Source: Tretioscincus oriximinensis
Taxonomy: Eukaryota; Chordata; Lepidosauria; Squamata; Gymnophthalmidae
Reading direction: 5' to 3'
NCBI GenBank assembly: GCA_022410635.1
Contig: JAJVDF010000164.1
Location: 274,613-338,612, forward strand
DNA: 64,000 nucleotides
Positions 21,460 to 33,782 of the stretch are shown here, in pieces. The number at the start of each line of letters is the position of its first letter. Positions within the stretch are counted from its first letter, which is position 1. Made by a program: the position numbers and the translations under genes. The notes beneath the pieces are model-generated. The model did not search any database. It was given only the letters and a program-made list of their open reading frames with translations, and was not told where the DNA came from.

Positions 21460-23995
21460 AGGATTCCAATCCCCCCTCCCATCAAGGAAACCATGAATAT
21501 CCTTGCCCACGCCAGGGCTCTTGACTCCCCCTCCCTCAGGGACAGACTCAAAACCTTGCCCCTTTCAAGCCAACTACCACACACTTCGATATTATAGTCC
21601 ATCTTAGAACAGACCAAAACTGAGGCAATTTTAGGCCTGATCAGGTTTTAAAATGGGATGAGACAAGATGGCTATAAGAGATACATAGCCACATCACTGC
21701 TGTTTGATGGTGAATGAGGACATGCTAGACAGGCCAGCCCAGGTTTCTTCCAAGTCCCAGAACCTGTGGTTGTTCTACACATACACAGTGAATGTATAGT
21801 AAGGGATTTCTTTCCTCGGGTGAGCCAAAGCAAGGTGGGTCCATGGGTGGCAAAGACCTTGGCTGAAAATGGCTAGATCAGGTCATCTGATTTGGCTCAC
21901 AGGGCCAAACCTGCTGGCTGCCCTCTGCACTCCTGCTGAGCAGTTTACAGAGTAGCCCTTTGCCTGGGTTCATTTCTGGCAATTGAAGCAGATTCAGAAA
22001 TAAGATTATATTTTCCCCAGAAAATATAGCACCTGGTCTCCGAAGATTGAAGGCTGCCTCCAATCTGCTTGAAGATAAGCTGTAACTGCAACCCATGACT
22101 CAACAAGAATCCCTAGAAATGACACTATTGCAGCATTTGAGAATGAGAGTTGTTATGTTACCAGCTTGTGCATGGAAGTATTAGAGAAAGGTAATGCGCT
22201 TTGTTTTTTGATAGACAGAAGCCATGCATGCCAGCAAAACCCACACAGCATCGTGATCATTTAGAGTTGCTGGGGAACAAAGATGATGGCCTTCTCTCCA
22301 ACCCGACTGGAGAGTAACGAAGCACATTTTAAATTCCAGCTCACTAAGCATTATCAGAGAAGGAGGGGGAGACTCCATTATATTAAAAATAATACAGCTG
22401 AAGAGAAATTCATTACAGGTATGTATGACAGCTGGGTGGAATTTAAGAGCCCATCGATCATCATCTGACATATGCCTCTTTTGTTCCTTAGGCTGGTTTC
22501 TTAAATCATTTGCAGCAATACTGCAGCTCATTAGGTGATTTTTCAACACATAATTGTCATATGACAGCCCCTTTCTTACTAACTGTATAAATATAACTAA
22601 GTTAAAGTTTAAACATTACATTCCAAGATGGCAGATAACATGTTCATGAGTTTGAAGCGTTTCCAAGGATGGCCACTGTAGAAAACAGAATGTAAATCTT
22701 AGGTCATTTCCCCACCTGTTGGTTTGCCCTGCTTTAAAGATGTTTTAAAAAGCAACTACGTTAGCCATGCGCCCCCATTTTATCTTGCCTGCCTTCGAAA
22801 TTCTCCCCCCCAGAAGGAACTCCTGCGCTTGCCTGACTATGATTCCCAGAATACTCTACAACCCTGCCTACTCTTCCCAAGCAGTCCCTGTGCCCCAAGT
22901 ACCAATGAAGTCTTTACAATTTGCATACAAGCAGCTCTCTGGTCTTCTGGAGAGGTTTTTTTTTNGGGCTTTAAAATGGAGGCTGCTTAAATTGGATAAC
23001 ATGAGATGGCAAAATACTGTGCAGCAAAGACTTTCAAAGTGCATGGAAGGCTTGACACGCGTAGTTCCATGGAACATAATGAAGGTAAAATTGCCTCCAA
23101 ATCGTGGTTTTTTGGCNGTGGGGATTTGGTCTAATATAGGGCTGTGGGCCTGGATCAGAACAGGTACCTTGCAACTGTCTTCACTGAATAGTGATCACAT
23201 CTAAATGTGTGAACTTAAAGATAACATCTACTAGGTATTATATTTGAGTTTTTGTAATCTTTTGTGCTTGACTAAATTCTGTCTAGCTGCATAACGCCTT
23301 CCCCAAAGAAACAACACCTGACTGATGGCTTGCATGGAACAATATTGTACTGCATTTTATGGGAATTGGATTCCCTTTCTGTATAACTAACATACAAGCA
23401 CTTTCAGTGGGCAGAAATCTGGACCTTCCATTCAGAAGCTGGAGCACACAAAGAACAATGATTTTTTTTTTGTTGGGGGAAGGAAACTGCAGCTTTCATA
23501 GCTCAAAGTGAAGTCTTGCATGATTTCAAACATGAAAATCTTCATAATAATCACAGGCTACGTCCAGTCAGAATTAATAATCTGATTGAAAGTTGAATTT
23601 CTATTGCCTCATCAGCCTCTTAGATAAACCATCAAAATGCGGGATTTAAAGCCAATTATCCAGATTATCAGTGATCTAGGAAAGCTAGCTGTCAAATCAG
23701 GATATTAGATTAAATTGGAAAAGTTAGGCTGTGTGGATACTTTTTAGTGAGAAACTGCAAGAATGTTGATGTGGGAATAACAGTTTACATTCCCAAAAAC
23801 TTTCCCTTGCCTCATAACAGGGATGTGTGTGAAGTCTGATACTGACAGCAGACTAACCAAAAGCATTTGGGAGATGGGGCCACTGCACTTCCTCTTGATA
23901 ACCAGCAAAAAAGTGGCTACCAGAAGAGGGTGCCCCCGAGCATGGAAAATCTCGTTTGCCAAGAAATGACACAATCCAGCCTAAACTATAAAGAT
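21460..23995. other. Unique sequence with a possible conserved element
   Basis: No mobile element recognised. Region 22270-22560 looks compositionally different from neutral AT-rich DNA and is rich in TAAT and ATTAGG words. It may be a conserved non-coding element. Frames at 22724-23204 contain Ns and have no family pattern. Confidence 0.35.
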
Positions 23996-25097
23996 AAGAA
24001 TGCAACATTTTAAAATTGAACTAGAGATGAACAAATTAAATCAAAAATCGATCCTTAATCCTACATACAAAAAAAACATTACAAGTCAGTGGCTACTTCC
24101 GATAATGACATGCTACAAAATATGGAAATCCAACGCTAAATCTCTTGTTCATAACTGGAGACAATTAACATCGATATTAGCGATGAATGCTTCTGGAGAC
24201 GGAAATACACACAAATATCTGGAATTCTTATGTTCACACGGCTTTCGTAGGATTAGAGATTTAATTGACACCAATGGAGTAAGTGTGGATTGGGCAAGAA
24301 TTACAAGACTGTCAACTCAAGACGGTCAGAGATTCTGGCTGCAATACCATGCCTTATCCCATATTATTAACAATAGGGAAATAAGACTATCCATGACTGG
24401 ATCCTCTAAGATGGAACAGGTAACAGATCAAATCATAACTGGGGGGAAGAACCTGATAAAAGAAATTTACGGAGAGCTTAACTCTAAAAAATTTGACAAT
24501 AGCATCAAATTATTCGGGTTCTGGAATCAAGAAATCCCAAGTATGATCCACAATTGGTCAGAATGGTTGTCTAGATTNCAAAAATACAAGGACACGAGAA
24601 TAAGAGAAACTGAACTGAAAAAATTAACGAAATGGTATAGAACCCCATGCCAATTATCGCACATGAACGGGAATTTCCCCTCTATGCTGGCATGGATGCC
24701 AGGAACGGGGCACATATATGCATATGTGGGCTACATGTCGGGTTGTTAAACAATTTCGTCATCTCATGTTCAATCAGATCNGATTAATAACAAACATNGA
24801 TGTACAAGATANGGAAGAATGTTGGATGTTTGGTGTATTGGACTCCGTGGCTTTAACAATGTCTGATAGGGTGTTCATTGAATATGCAATTCTGGCAGGG
24901 CATTTGGNAATAGTTCNAGGGTGGAAGGACCAGACGAAATGGAATATAGACTCATGGTGGAATTATATAATAGAATTTCTTTTATTCGATGTATTACGGG
25001 AAAATCGATTGCAAGCGCTGGGATATCGCCCTCCTACTACATGGACAGTAAAATGGAGTAGACTTATTGCCTATGCTGGAACAATGGACTCTCACCT

Positions 25098-25147
25098 NNN
25101 NNNNNNNNNNNNNNNNNNNNNNNNNNNNNNNNNNNNNNNNNNNNNNN
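25098..25147. other. Assembly gap, 50 N
   Basis: A run of exactly 50 Ns inside the L1, probably a scaffold gap of nominal size. The true length of the L1 3' region is therefore unknown. Confidence 0.95.
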
Positions 25148-25224
25148 GGCTGGGGTGGTGGTGAGGGTGGGGGGTGAACTAAGTTTTCTTTTTTTCTTTT
25201 GATGTTGTAATTACTTTTGCGTTT

Positions 25225-25230
25225 AATAAA
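25225..25230 (+). terminator. L1 polyadenylation signal AATAAA
   Basis: It lies 13-18 bp before the A-run that ends the L1, as expected for a poly(A) signal of the retrotransposed RNA. Confidence 0.8.
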
Positions 25231-25270
25231 ACTTATAAAATGAAAAAAAAAAAGAATGCAACATTTTAAA

Positions 25271-26093
25271 GCTGGAAAACTGATTAACCGGATTATTGGG
25301 AAGTTTAAGGACACACAAGTGGATACAGCCATATNTGTAGACTGACAAAATAGAAACATAAGTCCTTTAATGTGATGTAAAGGGAAATGGCACTAAAAAA
25401 GATAGTAGTCTGGATACTGCCGCTGCCTTCTGCACTCTCAAGAACANGCTAAATATGGTATAGGCAAAGCACACCTTGGCATAGAATACTTTCTATGCCC
25501 AAATTTCTAACTAGGTTTTGCAGAACGCTAAAGGGTGGCATAGTGCTTCGTTTGAAAATTAATGTGTATTTTCTTTCATGAAAATAAAGCAAAATGTTTC
25601 ACACCTCCTCCTTCCACCCACTGAGAATTTTTCCAGTGGGATCTGGTTATGAGTTAGTTATTCTATGGNCAAAGACTGTAGGACATTCCAACAAACTCAG
25701 TAAAGCAAATCTGATAAGTTATAGTTTATTTCTATTTTTCCTGGTTTAGTCAAGTCCTTCAGGACTAAAGTTGGATTAAAGTACATATCTGATTCCAGCC
25801 TAAATGTGGAGACAATTGTGCTTTTAGAAAATATAACTATATCAGGAAGACGCCTTACTCATCCCTCTCTCCTCCCCCTTTTTCGTTCTATTAAGGAGAA
25901 TAGGCCTGTGCTTTAGTGCAAGGAAAGGGAAAGGATAGAGATCAATGGAGGGTCAAAATTCTATCCATTATATCTGAGTGATTGTGCAATTCCTATACAA
26001 TAACTGCATCCACATCCAGTGTGAGATTCTTTATGCACTTACCATACTAAATGTGTATTAGTAAGTGCAGATTCGCTTTATCTGGGTTAAGAA
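25271..26093. other. Unique sequence
   Basis: About 820 bp without a recognised element. Confidence 0.4.
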
Positions 26094-26362
26094 CATAAGA
26101 ACATAAGAAGAGCCATACTGGATCAGGCCACAGCCCATCAAGTCCAGCATTCTGTGTCACACAGAGGCCCACCAGATGCACCTGGGCAGTCCGAACAGAG
26201 GAAAGCAAAATATGCACCTGTTCATGACTCCCTGCAAATGGTATTTCAGGAGTCCTGCCTGTTGCTCCATCCCAGAGGCNACATCCAGACATCCATCCTA
26301 GTATCCATTTATACCTTTGGTGTCCATAAACCTGTCTAGTCCTGTCTTGAAATTATCCAAGC
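26094..26362 (-). mobile_element. CR1 3' end, minus strand
   Basis: Begins with the inverted octamers AAGAACATAAGAACATAAG, then the whole 3' UTR, ORF2 stop and last codons in reverse. It is one of the best-preserved CR1 tails in the window. It breaks at AAGCTGT, where the SINE-A tail begins directly. Confidence 0.9.
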
Positions 26363-26363
26363 T

Positions 26364-26622
26364 GTATTATTTATTTATTTATTTGTACTTATATCCCGCC
26401 CTATATCTGAAGGTCTCAGGGTGGCCAACCAAAGGGTGGTGCACATAGCTTTCGTTGCTTTCTCCACAACAGACACCCTGTGAAGTAGGTGGGGCTGAGA
26501 GAGTTCTAAAGAACTGTGACTGGCCCAAGGTCATCCAGCTGGCTTTCATGGAAGAGTGGGGAATCGAACCAGGAGACTTCCAGCCACAAGTCCAGCATTC
26601 TAACCACTACACCAAACTAGAA
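26364..26622 (-). mobile_element. tRNA-derived SINE-A (Sauria-type), full length, minus strand
   Basis: On the minus strand: head with TTTGGTGTAGTGGTTAGAAT (A-box) and GGTTCGATTCCCC (B-box), body with GACCTTGGGCCAGTCACAGT, tail GAGACCTTCAGATATAGGGC and (AAAT)n. It is highly similar to 13933-14210. Its A-rich tail touches the broken end of the preceding CR1. Confidence 0.9.
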
Positions 26623-27875
26623 GTGTGCATGTGCATAAAGCAGGGTAGCCAGCATTAGAATCAAGACAACATATGCTACAGTACAGTACAATTTCTTGCA
26701 ACCATGTTCTATCTTACTAATGTTTGATTTATATGGATGCACTACTGCCTAATCCAGAACAGGCAGAACTGGTAGAGATGTATTACTAAATAATATGGTC
26801 TACTACTATTCCATACTAAACGGCTCACAATTGATGTTCTGTACTTTTATATCCATCTTCAGTCCTGAATAAAAAGTGCATGACAGAACATCTTAGTACA
26901 GATCTGAACCATATTACCACTAGTCCCATGCAGATGATGTGGACTACAAAGTTCCTTAAACTGTGTTATTAGGTGTATGCATAACGGACTAAACATAAAC
27001 CACAAGAATTAAAAAAGATGATAAACAGAAAAAAGGATTGTGGGAAATAGTCCTTTATAAGCAAAAAAAATGCTGCACTGACAAATTCACTAAATGCACC
27101 GAAAATTCATCTGCTTATGTCATAAGACTATTTATGGCTCTTGGATACATTTCTGAACAACATTTAGATTGTTTGAATGGCAAGAATCCTGACCCTTCTA
27201 CATAGGCTTTATTCCTAAATCCTTGAGTGACTGTATAGTGAAGAGATTCCAGAGCTATATTTGGCATCCCTAGTAGTATCTGAATACTACTAATGGCAAA
27301 GGTCCTGCTATTACTAGGCCACATGCCAACACAGGGAGCCAAATACAATATATCACCTTGCTCTTAGCCTAAGGGAACACACAGATGTTTGCAGGAGAGC
27401 TAATTAGACATCTTCCCTCTCCTTTGCTCTTCATGCTGAGGTAGTGGAGCACTATCCTGCATGTTCCTGAGACCAATATTCAGATGGTATAAGGATACAA
27501 GGACTGTTTCTTCAAGTTTAGGTTGGAGGAGGCCTGGAGTACTGTCAGCTATGGGAGAAAAATCACAGAGGTGCCAAATTATTTCTTCTCGCTGAGCTCC
27601 ATTTACTGTGTTGGCGTCTCTAGCCTGCTTTATAAATTATGGGAGTANATCTTATCCTGAAGACAAATGCCTCATCATCTTTCCCTGCTGTTGTTATAAA
27701 CTACTGAATAGTTTCCGTTTCTTCTGCATTGGGTTGTCAAAAGGCTACAAGGCTTTTTATTCAAATCCACTGCTTCTCCTCACTACTGCTCTCTGGAGTC
27801 TGAAATTCAACCTGTTGAGGGATTCATCCATACAGTAGACCTTAGTATATGTTCGTTATGTACAGTGCAGCACTA
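26623..27875. other. Unique sequence
   Basis: Nothing recognised in about 1.25 kb. Confidence 0.4.
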
Positions 27876-28045
27876 TGTTGTTGTTGGCTCCCACAGAGTT
27901 CTGGCTGACTATAGCTGATTGCACGGATACCTCCATGCAGTTTCAAAGACAAAGTAGTTCGCCTTTTGAAAGAGAGGTTGGGGATTGAACTGGTAACCCT
28001 CTGCTTTCCAGGCGGTTTATTCTACCACTATGTTACAGCCAGCCC
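27876..28045 (-). mobile_element. Old tRNA-type SINE-C
   Basis: In plus orientation it reads GTTGTTGGCTCCCACAGAGT, then CACGGATACCTCCATGCAG, GGGGATTGAACTGGTAACCC (inverse B-box), CTCTGCTTTCCAGGCGG and TTCTACCACTATGTTACAGC (inverse A-box). On the minus strand this is a tRNA-like head followed by a SINE body. It is the most complete SINE-C copy. Confidence 0.65.
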
Positions 28046-28095
28046 ACTAACTAACACAGTACTTCTGAATGTGACTTAACTTCAGCTGCCACCAT

Positions 28096-28290
28096 TAGGC
28101 TGACCAGATGACCCCTTTTTGGGTGTGCGTGTGTTTGAAAATTTGGTTTTGCAGTGCCTCCCAGGTTTTCCTGAGGAAAATAAAAATAAAAAAGATTTTT
28201 TTTAAAAAAAAATTCCTCAGCAAAACCGTAAGGCAGTCCAAAACTGGGTTTCTACTCCCCCCCCCCGAAAGGGGTCATCTGGTCAGCCTA
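28096..28290. mobile_element. hAT-like fold-back MITE
   Basis: Terminal inverted repeats TAGGCTGACCAGATGACCCC (28096 on) and GGGGTCATCTGGTCAGCCTA (to 28290) are perfect over 20 bp and continue imperfectly inward (GGTTTTGC / GCAAAACC, CCTGAGGAA / TTCCTCAG). GCCACCAT before and CCCACCAT a few bases after may be an 8-bp target duplication with a small offset, as in hAT elements. The centre is A/T and C homopolymers. No transposase. Confidence 0.75.
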
Positions 28291-31189
28291 GCGCCCACCA
28301 TCACCATATATTACAGGCTGTTGGGATTCATAAGCTTCTCAAGGTTACCACATTACCAGCCAAGAATAAAGTATTCTGTAAATTTTCTTTTTGGAAACCC
28401 CACCAAGCTATAAGTGGAAGGCTGTGTTGAGACAGGGATGAACATGCAAATAATCTTTGATACCTGTACAGTTGCATCTCCACACAAACACTTCTCTTTC
28501 CTCTCTGTTGGGAGCATGCATGGGTGCAGGGAAAAGGATTTGACAACTACTAGGGTTTGAAAAGAGCTCAAATGAAGCAAAATATGTTGCTAGGAAGTCA
28601 GAGAACATTAATATAACAGGAAATGCTACGATCAAGAGGACAGCCAATTCAAAACTGATCAGCAGAATTCTTGTTTTAATATGTGCATGTGTGATCTCTT
28701 TCAGTAGCTGGATAAGCATGTACCAAACCACTATTCAACAAGATTGAAACAAAGTAAAGCAGCCTGGGAGCCTAGCAAGCTCAGGCTCTCCTTGACCCCT
28801 AGGAATAATATGGAATAGGAAAGCCCTGTCAGAATTGTATGGGAAACACATTAGCTCAATGCACCTTGCAGATACCATCACATGATTTCTGTAGCACCCA
28901 ATGATTCCTGGAGGCTGGGTTTGTTAGGTGAAGCACTTTGTAGTCCTGATTGCTTTTTAATGATTATTTGATCTTGATGAACAATGAATCATAGAAGTAC
29001 TCAGAAGGGTCTTTTTTGCTGGGGTATTTTATAAATATCTCTTGAAGATGTCACATTTTGCTCATATTCAGTTGGATGGCAAAGAAACCGGCTTTCACTC
29101 ATACTATTGGGAATAGCTGATTATTGCATTAATAACCTGTTAGTTCCTTGTTACTAATTGCTTTTGCCATTTAAAATTATTTTATGATGTCATTTTGTTC
29201 TCTTATTCTATAGCTGTAATTTAACATCCACTAGTCATGGGCAAGTTAGTTTATGTATAAATAAGTAAAAAAAANCCACCCAAATCCTGTGCATTTCTCC
29301 AGACAACCCCCACAATGCTGCACAGTCTCAGCCTAGAGATTTGCCATGTGATCTTTTTTTCTCTGGTTCCTACAATGTACAGAGTGAGTCGTTCCCTTTT
29401 TGTTCTCTAAACATAAAGCTTGCACTGTGTTAGGCGTTTAACCTCTCTTCCTCCTCCACTTTCCTTTTTTGTCAAGTGGCTGCCCTGAACTAATGTTTCT
29501 TTTACATTTTCATCACCTATCTTTTTATATAACCCCCTGCCATCATACTTTTTCAACAGCTCATATGTGTTAGTTGTAGGGGTGGGAACATAGACCTTAA
29601 TCCTGGTTTAAATGATGGGTTTGTGTATGGGAGGCAGAACATCTTCCTGGGTGCACTACTGCTGTTGTTTTAGAATGTGTTGCTGGCTCTTATGAAAAGA
29701 AATTATATTTGAAAGTGTTTACTTGGATATTGAATTTTGAAGGGGTCATTGACACAACTTTCATGGTCCCTGAAAGAACAGCATTCTTTCCTTAGTTGCC
29801 TATATCACAACCAGATAATCGGGATGAAGAACTGGGATTTGGTACAATAAAATAGTGAATTGGTTCAAAGTTGCATGCAAAAAGTCCAAGAAGAGAATAG
29901 CATAAACTTCTCAAAATTAAAAAAGAAATAACCAAAGCAGTTTTACTCATCTTGGAATGATAGAATGGTCCTGTTTTTCTGGAAAGGAACATCACCCCCT
30001 TCCCCCACTATCTGATGGAAATGAAGGTAATAAGGGCCATGGGGTCTTTCACACATCGGGTGAAATGCAGAAGTGAATTCACTTTTACCTCTACATCCAG
30101 TTATGCGAATCTTTGGGCTTTTGTCAGCAATGCTGGCTGCTATTCATGCAGGTAGAATATCACTTCAATTCACTATGAAATTCCCTTTTTCTGATTTGAT
30201 GCTGAAGTGCTTTGAGTGATCTCCTAGGTATTCTATGCACTGTATGCACAAACTATACGTGAGTCCAGAGAGTTTACACAGCCACCAATTCATTAAATGG
30301 AAGCACAAAGAGAGGTAATATTCAAAATTGCAGATAAGCTTGGGCTAAAATAGGCATTTACACTGGAGGTGTTTTGTGGCTCTGAGCTGGGGTACAAACA
30401 TGGAAACTATAATAAAATTTGATGGCCTTAGATTGTCTACACAATTTCTGTAGAGTGGATTTTCCCTTTTGTATTCTCTTTTGTCCCAGTTAATCCAGTT
30501 TGCAGTTTTAAAATAAATGCTTGCTGAAATTCTCTGAGCCTGGAAGGGGTATTCCCTTAACGAGAAAATGGGAGCACCTTTTTTTTTTAACTGGCTAATT
30601 ACAGTGTTTTCTCTGTAACAAAAGATTCAAGCATTGACCATGACATAGATACATTCCTCTATGCTTTTAAGATATGCAAAAGCTGCAGGATTTATTTTAT
30701 GAACTTAAGATCCAAAAAAACCTCACTCTCACTACGGAACAGCAAACAGTTACCTTATCTGATGGCAAGTGATGGTTCCTCTATGTGTTGAGAAGGATTA
30801 GGTGCATGTGCTTTTTTGTGAGCTGAAGAGCAAGAAAGCAGATTTTAAATGCCTTCTAATTGCCATTTTTTACCATTAATAAAAGATGTATCACTGATGG
30901 TAAAATTCAGAGCTCTGGGATTGGTATTTATTGAGCCTGGGTGTAGCAAGCTTTTTCCTCCAATCAAGGTGGAGTGGACAGGAGCCCAAACCTGCCACCA
31001 CTGCATTCAAACCTGGGCGAGGACTGTACCTTTAAATATAGAAGGCATTCCTTTGGATATTTGGGGTCCATTTAGGGAGTTATAAGTCAAGGTTAACACA
31101 CTGAATTAAGCTCAGTAGCAAATTGGCAACCCATGCAGTTTTTCCAAGACGGATGTTACAAAGTGTTCAGCCCCACATTCTGGTCAGCA
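28291..31189. other. Unique sequence, about 2.9 kb
   Basis: No family recognised. Overlapping minus-strand frames at 28328-28731 share no protein family pattern. A pyrimidine-rich patch lies at 29444-29475. Confidence 0.4.
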
Positions 31190-31335
31190 ATCTAGAATGC
31201 CTATAAAGTACAAATGAAGGTTTTATCTTTTCCTTCTGCTTAAAAATGCCTACAAATAATGTAAAACATTCTGTGTAAAACAAAGTGATGGACTANATGG
31301 GCTGCGGACTGATCTTACTTTCTTGTGTTCTAAAG
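31190..31335 (+). mobile_element. CR1 3' UTR, heavily decayed
   Basis: Only the final landmarks remain: AAAGTGATGGACTANATGGG and CTGATCTTACTTTCTTGTGT, equal to the GCTGGACTTGATGGGCTG and TTCTTATG blocks of young copies. Confidence 0.5.
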
Positions 31336-33120
31336 ATTTAATGAACAGTTCCTTCTAAAAAATCCACAAAGAACCCATCATAACAGTGTACAGCCATGGA
31401 AAGACAGAGGAGGCAAGAGATGGTGTAGAAAATAAAATAATTTAAGCTCAAAGAACCAACAACATCATAGGTCATCCTAGACCTATTAGTTCAGGGCACG
31501 TATTTATTTATGCCTCTCCAGCTGCCTTTCCTGCCCCTCCTCTTGCCAACTCTACAGAAAATAATTATCAACGCTTCTCATCTCTCAAAAGGATTAAGGC
31601 GGGTTAACTCAATTTTTAGAAGCTTTTGTTGCATCGCTTTCCTCTCGGCTGTGGCGCAAGGAGATTTTCATGCAGCCACTTATGCTGCTTTTTATCAGGT
31701 TGCCTTCTGGAGATAATTGGGTTTTAGGGGAGAGGCCACTTAAAATGCGCAACTCAGCCTTTTAGGCAAAACAACAAACAGACAAAAGAGTAGCGGAGAA
31801 TAAAGAAATCATGATCAGTTTCTCGATGATCTTCTCAGTCGGCATCTTGGGAACTGTCACTTGTGTGAAACCTTTATACTGGTGATTAGAGAGCATGGCA
31901 GCAAACTGTGCATTAAAGGAGAGCGGAGGTGGGCAGGCACAGCTACTACTGATAAAAAAAAGACAATTTCAATACTGACTCTTTTGCAAATGGGGCTTGG
32001 TCACAGATGCTGTTAAACCATCTCTAGACATGAAGAACTGGACTAAATCCAAAGAAAAACTACCTTTTTTCTGATTTCACTTTATTTCTTGAGGACTGAA
32101 GATTGTTTAAAATTATGTGTGTGACCAACCCCAGTTGAGCTCAGAGCCCTGTACTGGTCTGTCTTCATTAAACGAAAGATTGAAGAGGCCGCCTCTGGCT
32201 GGAGCTTGGGATTACTGTGAACATGCATCCATATTTTTGTTCACAATGTTCGTGATATGAAGACCTTTGCTCTCATTCTACAAGATACGTACGAAAGGAT
32301 TTCCGCTGGAAGATCCATCAGGNGCTTAAATTATTTGCTTTTCAGCATCTGTTTGAATTATCACTCAGGTCCCTGAAGTTTATTTTTCTCTGGATTTTAT
32401 CCTGGCTGGGACGTTGAATGGAAGGGAGGGTTATAATCTAAATATGCTTTAAAATACTTTCTATATTTTATGTTTAATTCTTTTAGAGATGAACAGGGTA
32501 CACTATATATTCTTAAATAGATAAATAAAATAAATCTCAATTTCTGCTGGGGTCAAGTCTACCTTAGTTATATCCATGGAGCTGTGCCTGTTAAAGGTGG
32601 ACATGAGGCATGGCATACAAGTAGAAAACCAAACAGCAGCAATGGCTGGCATTCAGAACAGAGGAGTATGGTGATCATCCATCCTGCCTTTACGTTAACA
32701 AGTGCAAAATGTATGCATATTAGATCCCCCTCTGTTGTTTCTTCTGCAGGTTGGAAGTCACACTTTTACTTCGGACAACTGTCAGTTAATCTTTAGTGCT
32801 GAGGAATGGCGTTTAGTTTAAGAAAATGGACTAAACTCCATTCTTTGGGACTGAAAGTGAACGCAAAATTGTCTACAGTAATGGTGTGACTGTGGCCTAT
32901 ACAAAGTTCAATGAATTCTAAAGTTGTGAAATGCACTAAAGCAATTTTCAAATAATTCAAGCTGCTAAACTAGCTTCAAATATTTACTCTTTCCAGAAAT
33001 ACCTGAGCAAAAACTATCCATTAAAGCTCTTTGAGTATCATAGAATTCTGACACAGGTTTTGCAAGCTTCCTCTTGAGCAAGAATGATTTTTGTAGAAGA
33101 TAAATTGTCAAGGAATTAAT
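31336..33120. other. Unique sequence with a possible conserved element
   Basis: Region 31600-31900 is less repeat-like, with balanced composition, and might be conserved non-coding DNA. The rest shows nothing; 32513-32536 is an A/T simple stretch that could be a lost retroposon tail. Confidence 0.3.
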
Positions 33121-33238
33121 GCTCCATGGCCTGAAGAGCAAAGGGTAGCCATCTAAAGAAGGCAACAGCAAATCACTTCAGTATCTCTGTCAAGAAGACG
33201 GCATAGAGGTACCCATGTGGTCAACCAGGAATCACCTA
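33121..33238 (+). mobile_element. Old tRNA-type SINE-C, plus strand fragment
   Basis: GAAGGCAACAGCAAATCACT and TCTCTGTCAAGAAGACGGCA are the sense form of the SINE-C middle (compare the inverse at 38701-38750). Confidence 0.55.
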
Positions 33239-33698
33239 TATCGCAGTAGTCCCTAACAATATAAGCCTCGTGGAGAAACAGTAGAGAAAGAAAGTTAAGA
33301 AAATCACAGCCTCTTCATTTTTAACTAAGCCGTTGTTATTTCACATTTCCACTTTTTTGTTTTTCAGATTAGAAATGAGAAATGGGTTGATGTAGATATA
33401 AACCTCTAAATTGTAGACATTTGTTTCTTTATTTGAATAGTTCAGGAAACTGATCATGCCTAATGAGCTGAAATTAATCCTAGGTGTTGTGTTTTTGCAA
33501 GTGCTTGTAACAGAGCAGCAAAAAAGAGAGAACTGGGTGAAAGTATTGTTTGCTCTCCATTCTACTGCAGCCCTCATGCTTTACAGTTGGCCATTTGCTC
33601 TCCTTGAATGAAGAGGCAGAATGATGTAGGATTTAGAAAATACGTTGTTGTTTTATATCCCAGTAACCCTACTCTATTAGTAAAGCATGTTTGAAGTT

Positions 33699-33782
33699 AA
33701 CAAACTTGTGGACTGAATTATTTGGTAACAAACTTGTGGACTGAATTATTTGGTAACAAACTTGTGGACTGAAATATTTGGT
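33699..33782. repeat. Tandem repeat, 28 bp x 3
   Basis: Units 33699-33726, 33727-33754 and 33755-33782 all read AACAAACTTGTGGACTGAAT plus TATTTGGT. Only the last unit carries a substitution (AATTATTT to AAATATTT). Copy number is likely to vary between individuals. Confidence 0.97.

Larger units (their letters stand above)
23996..25270 (+). mobile_element. L1 LINE, 5'-truncated, with 19-bp TSD
   Basis: A perfect 19-bp duplication, AAGAATGCAACATTTTAAA, lies at 23996-24014 and 25252-25270. Between them is the C-terminal part of an L1 ORF2 (24015-25097), a 50-N gap (25098-25147), a G/T-rich 3' UTR, AATAAA at 25225-25230 and an A-run at 25243-25253. The frame from 24015 to about 24683 continues, one base shifted, as the C-terminal zinc-knuckle-like segment CWHGCQERGTYMHMWATC, then stays open to the gap. 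A single frameshift in over 1 kb, the poly(A) tail and intact duplications mark a young insertion by target-primed reverse transcription. The endonuclease and reverse transcriptase domains are absent, so it cannot move itself. Confidence 0.93.

Noticed and set aside
21130..21660. Full LTR retrotransposon around the TATA/CCAAT site
   Set aside because: No paired LTRs, primer-binding site, polypurine tract or gag/pol frames could be seen.
22724..23204. Two overlapping plus-strand frames of 88 and 145 codons
   Set aside because: Both pass through Ns and a T-run, with no splice-site pattern or recognisable protein.
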